Source: Nemertoderma westbladi (Eukaryota > Xenacoelomorpha > Nemertodermatida > Nemertodermatidae). From it: a DNA stretch of 36,726 nucleotides. Where the stretch lies: the NCBI GenBank assembly GCA_032718475.1, contig JAUCBJ010000241.1:1-36726 (forward strand), in the 5' to 3' direction. This document shows, piece after piece, positions 32,821-36,726 of the stretch. Made by a program: the position numbers and the translations under genes. Under the pieces are notes generated by a model. That model made no database searches. It was not told the origin of the DNA and saw only the letters and a program-made list of their open reading frames with translations. Positions within the stretch are counted from its first letter, which is position 1, and each line of letters starts with the position of its first letter.

Positions 32821-33108
32821 TACATAAGGTACTGGGGGACCTTGAGTGCAGCCAAAACATGTACATAAGGTACTGGGGGACCTTGAGTGCAGCCAAAACA
32901 TGTACAAAAGGTACTGGGGGACCTTGAGTGCAGCCAAAACATGTACATAAGGTACTGGGGGACCTTGAATGCAGCCAAAACGTGTACATAAGGTACTGGG
33001 GGACCTTGAGTGCAGCCAAAACATGTACATAAGGTACTGGGGGACCTTGAGTGCAGCCAAAACATGTACATAAGGTACTGGGGGACCTTGAGTGCAACCA
33101 AAACGGCT
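32821..33108. repeat. 41-bp minisatellite, 7 copies
   Basis: The unit holds TACATAAGGTACTGGGGGAC, CTTGAGTGCAG and CCAAAACATG. It starts at 32821 and recurs every 41 bp to 33067. It is unrelated to the 41-bp satellite at 15567. Every unit carries a G5 run. Confidence 0.96.
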
Positions 33109-33307
33109 TCATATAATCTGAAACCTTTACAGAATTTTGGTACTCAATAAGTCTACAATTATTTCTATATAGTGTGGTATATCCGTGAAAAACTCAGTTT
33201 CTCATAGCAACCTAAAAATTCTGAAATTTTTGAATTCATCAAATTTTAAAACAGCTCTAACACTAAAACTATAATAAATGCTAGCAACTTAGAAGTAACT
33301 TCTACCC

Positions 33308-33371
33308 CCAATATATAATAGTTATATGCTATCACTTTGTGAATATATAATAGTTATGCTATCACTTTGTG
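33308..33371. repeat. Short direct duplication
   Basis: ATATATAATAGTTAT followed by GCTATCACTTTGTG occurs twice in tandem; the second copy is slightly shorter. Confidence 0.8.
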
Positions 33372-33849
33372 GTTTTCTGGTTAACATGTCATGGGTGGAA
33401 GGGGGGTAAAGGGTTGATGTCTGGTGTTATCTAGGTAACAAACATAAAATAATAACTGCAATATGAAATACACCAAAATAAAATAAAAACCCAAGGCTAG
33501 ATATATCATGGGAGTTGTAGGCCAACTAAGAAGCACTATTACAAATGCCGCAGTTGTCTTTGAGACATCAATGAAGTTGATCAAAATATAGTATTTAGGT
33601 ATATTGTATAAAAAAAATACCTTGGGGTACAGTTACCAACATTCTCTTTCGTTGCTTGGTAGCTACTGAAAGTTTAATTACAAACATTAATCTCGTTATT
33701 AGATTAATTATTTATTTTTGGTGAATTTCATAATTCTAGTATTTAATTTACACTTAAGTTTGTTACTAATTAAATTTTGCAGAATGTCACGTAATGAGAA
33801 CGGAACGTCCAAAACCGAACTCATTCTTAGTTCGCTGCCTCCAGTTAAC

Positions 33850-35253
33850 TACATTAATAGAGCGAACCTTTAACGTTGACACGGTCCAGTCAAGGTAAGA
33901 CAGAGAGCTAAACATTAATAGAGTGAACCTTTAACGTTGACACGGTCCAGGCAAGGTAAGACAGCGAGCTAAACATTAATAGAGTGGACCTTTAACGTTG
34001 ACACGGTCCAGTCAAGGTAAGACAGAGAGCTAAACATTAATAGAGTGGACCTTTAACGTTGACACGGTCCAGTCAAGGTAAGACAGAGAGCTAAACATTA
34101 ATAGAGTGGACCTTTAACGTTGACACGGTCCAGCCAAGGTAAGACAGCGAGCTAAACATTAATAGAGTGGACCTTTAACGTTGACACGGTCCAGGCAAGG
34201 TAAGACAGCGAGCTAAACATTAATAGAGTGGACCTTTAACGTTGACACGGTCCAGTCAAGGTAAGACAGAGAGCTAAACATTAATAGAGTGGACCTTTAA
34301 CGTTGACACGGTCCAGGCAAGGTAAGACAGCGAGCTAAACATTAATAGAGTGGACCTTTAACGTTGACACGGTCCAGTCAAGGTAAGACAGAGAGCTAAA
34401 CATTAATAGAGTGGACCTTTAACGTTGACACGGTCCAGTCAAGGTAAGACAGCGAGCTAAACATTAATAGAGTGGACCTTTAACGTTGACACGGTCCAGG
34501 CAAGGTAAGACAGCGAGCTAAACATTAATAGAGTGGACCTTTAACGTTGACACGGTCCAGTCAAGGTAAGACAGAGAGCTAAACATTAATAGAGTGGACC
34601 TTTAACGTTGACACGGTCCAGTCAAGGTAAGACAGCGAGCTAAACATTAATAAAGTGGACCTTTAACGTTGACACGGTCCAGGCAAGGTAAGACAGCGAG
34701 CTAAACATTAATAGAGTGGACCTTTAACGTTGACACGGTCCAGTCAAGGTAAGACAGCGAGCTAAACATTAATAGAGTGGACCTTTAACGTTGACACGGT
34801 CCAGTCAAGGTAAGACAGCGAGCTAAACATTAATAGAGTGGACCTTTAACGTTGACACGGTCCAGTCAAGGTAAGACAGAGAGCTAAACATTAATAGAGT
34901 GGACCTTTAACGTTGACACGGTCCAGTCAAGGTAAGACAGCGAGCTAAACATTAATAGAGTGGACCTTTAACGTTGACACGGTCCAGTCAAGGTAAGACA
35001 GAGAGCTAAACATTAATAGAGTGGACCTTTAACGTTGACACGGTCCAGTCAAGGTAAGACAGAGAGCTAAACATTAATAGAGTGGACCTTTAACGTTGAC
35101 ACGGTCCAGTCAAGGTAAGACAGCGAGCTAAACATTAATAGAGTGGACCTTTAACGTTGACACGGTCCAGTCAAGGTAAGACAGAGAGCTAAACATTAAT
35201 AGAGTGGACCTTTAACGTTGACACGGTCCAGTCAAGGTAAGACAGAGAGCTAA
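33850..35253. repeat. 61-bp satellite, 23 copies, with splice-donor motif
   Basis: The unit holds ACATTAATAGAGTGGACC, TTTAACGTTGACACGGTCCA and CAAGGTAAGACAG. Exactly 23 periods of 61 bp. Variants alternate at GAGAGC/GCGAGC and CAGTC/CAGGC. TGGACC and GGTCCA in each unit can pair across a 14-base loop; the first two copies carry GAACC instead. Confidence 0.97.
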
Positions 35254-35535
35254 AGATCATGAGGTGAAATCCAATGAACGTAACTTCGTATCTTAACCAG
35301 TTATTAGATACTTCGCACCTGGCATACAGGTATTTAGTGGGGGCGGGGGAGGGGGGCATTGGGCCACCACCCCCATTCCCCTACTGAGCAAACATAAAAG
35401 CATACAATAATGGCTTAAATTGTTTCCGCTCTCTCCGCTTGCAGTTCTTGGATTTTCATACATTGCTTGTGTAGTGTTTACTGTTGTAACTTGGTAATCC
35501 CGCGTGCAAGCCGGTTTCTTTCTGCTACAATTATT

Positions 35536-35647
35536 AGTATAGCGCCGCCGCCCCTCTGCGAAGATATATCACTTCTGACACATGAAAAACATTGTCCTGG
35601 ACGGAATCGTCCGGGATACGGTATCCGACATACTCGACAAATGCAAG
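35536..35647 (+). CDS. Candidate small exon, unassigned
   Basis: About 112 bp open in one frame (contains CEDISLLTHEKHCPGRNRPG) between a pyrimidine-rich TTATTAG acceptor-like site and an AAG|GTAACG donor-like site. It is not the expected next Akt PH exon. It could be an alternative exon or chance. Confidence 0.12.
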
Positions 35648-35755
35648 GTAACGAGGTCATCAACTTTTCCAGATCCGTTATAGCAGTTGTAAACTTAACA
35701 TGAACCCCGTCTTACAGCGCACGAATCCCAACATTACACCATGAAAATTTAAAAT

Positions 35756-36064
35756 ATGACTACCACATTACCCATAACGAGGGATAATGTTTCAATCCTG
35801 ATCCTCATGATGATAGGCGTTTTACTCAGCCTTCAGGAAATCGTCCTTGGTGTACCATCTCCATGTCGTGTTTCACGTTCACCATTAACTTTACTTCACT
35901 TTACTTTACTTTATATTACTTTACTTTACTTTACACACGAGGAATCACGGGCAGGGGAGCTAAGCTTATCCCTAGAGTTACTCGGAAACTCCATTTGTGA
36001 GGTGGGTGGATCCCGGCGTAAAGTAAATACCGATAACTTGGTGTTTCGTTTCAATCCTTTGTGA
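35756..36064 (+). CDS. Putative small secreted or membrane protein, 102 aa
   Basis: ATG-started ORF lying right of Akt exon 2, thus in the next Akt intron or beyond. Residues 1-32 end in a strongly hydrophobic run (SILILMMIGVLLSLQEIVLG), resembling a signal peptide or signal anchor, followed by VPSPCRVSRSP. The middle is encoded by an in-frame ACTTT pentanucleotide repeat (about 35886-35932). The C-terminal part has a single Cys, a basic GGSRRK site and VNTDNLVFRFNPL, which superficially recalls a prohormone cleavage site. No family is recognised, and the embedded microsatellite argues for caution. Confidence 0.22.
   Translation: MTTTLPITRDNVSILILMMIGVLLSLQEIVLGVPSPCRVSRSPLTLLHFTLLYITLLYFTHEESRAGELSLSLELLGNSICEVGGSRRKVNTDNLVFRFNPL
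35886..35932. repeat. ACTTT pentanucleotide repeat
   Basis: About nine units with two interruptions, inside the ORF at 35756-36064. Confidence 0.85.
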
Positions 36065-36726
36065 CCAAACCCTCCAAACTTTACTTCCATTACACCCTAA
36101 CGCTGGTCCCCCCTGGCCGCCGCATGGATATAATCAGAGAAGCTTTGTGGAGTCCTATGTAATAATATCTGGACAACGCAAGTTTACAGTAATGGATTCC
36201 AAGAATTAACCGGAGGCAGTGTTGCCCTGAAAAATGATTTATGACAATCTGTGTTCCCGGTGTATCATCATGGCTGTGGGTTAATTATCAAAGAATCCTT
36301 TCGTGTACCTTCCGATCTACAGTGCTGACGTCAACTTCTGGGAGTAAATCAAGTTTTAAGAATTACATGGATTTTCTTTGGCTTATTTCTCCCGAACGCT
36401 TCGTACGAAAATCGTGTCTACGAAACTACTTTAATAGGAAAATAGGAAACTATGATTTATTCCATAGAAAAGGCATAAATGAATAAGGTAAGTATAACAC
36501 ATAACCCATAAATACCGTAAACACATAAATATCACGACAAGGTTAATTTGAATGGCTCAGGGATACCTTCCGTACTTCGTAGCGGCGCCAGTTCAGTAGC
36601 GCAAATCATCCGAAGAAGCCAAAGAAAAATATAAAACGCACAAATCCCGAAGGGGGTGCATATTTCTGTCAAGATACTGTACTACATATAATGCAATTAG
36701 AGTACAATTTTTCTTTAATCAATTGG

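Larger units (their letters stand above)
35254..36726. other. Right flank; two weak candidate ORFs only
   Basis: Holds the candidates at 35536 and 35756 and a strong GTAAGT donor-like site near 36487 that follows a stop in every useful frame. The next Akt exon is not present. Confidence 0.4.

Noticed and set aside
32720-33112. Three overlapping minus-strand ORFs of 103-130 codons with [11 protein letters not shown]-like repeats
   Set aside because: All are readings of the 41-bp minisatellite, which is stop-free in these frames, and they overlap Akt exon 2 on the opposite strand.
32779-36726. Next Akt PH-domain exon
   Set aside because: No acceptor followed by a QLMKTERP-like frame was found; it is assumed to lie outside the window.

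Overview
This is metazoan genomic DNA: AT-rich, intron-bearing, crowded with non-LTR retrotransposon debris and tandem repeats, with no prokaryotic gene organisation. A non-arthropod invertebrate fits best. An echinoderm or other invertebrate deuterostome is a guess from the recurrent TAGGCCTA words and the repeat style; the sequence does not prove it.

The backbone of the window is one host gene on the plus strand, the serine/threonine kinase Akt. Its first coding exon (5638-5683) encodes the first 15 residues of the PH domain. The second (32656-32778) continues it from Gly16/Glu17 to the NSFSVV segment. The reading frames join exactly and both exon boundaries lie where I recall the vertebrate AKT boundaries. 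Almost everything between is therefore a single Akt intron of about 27 kb (5684-32655). The kinase domain and later exons lie beyond the right edge.

Nested in this intron on the minus strand are two small two-exon genes, at 6996-7507 and 22726-24253. Each encodes a secreted, probably GPI-anchored Ly6/uPAR-type (three-finger) protein ending in a CC-x(4-5)-CN motif and a hydrophobic tail. Both have a phase-0 intron after the same cysteine-plus-one position, so they are paralogs. The second becomes visible only when two short exons are joined across a 1.2 kb intron.

Region by region: 1-5637 is upstream or 5' non-coding DNA with a ~150-bp phased repeat family, an ACG microsatellite and a LINE fragment. 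5.8-15.5 kb holds LINE fragments, Ly6 gene 1, a zinc-binding ORF, poly-C tracts and a GC-rich open block. 15.57-20.65 kb is a composite: a 23-copy 41-bp satellite, a 5'-truncated LINE inserted in it, a broken egghead-type beta-1,4-mannosyltransferase fragment, and a 44-bp satellite. 22.7-24.3 kb is Ly6 gene 2. 26.4-30.1 kb holds an inverted pair of minisatellites, a minus-strand LINE fragment and a 30-bp satellite. 30.34-31.56 kb is a non-autonomous TIR element with a GTAC target duplication. Akt exon 2 is followed at once by a G19 tract and a 41-bp minisatellite, then by a 23-copy 61-bp satellite carrying a consensus 5' splice site in every unit.

I do not see a multi-gene novel system. The most informative items are the nested antisense Ly6 pair, the satellite-bounded mannosyltransferase pseudogene, the TIR element with multiple subterminal motifs, and the splice-site-bearing satellite.
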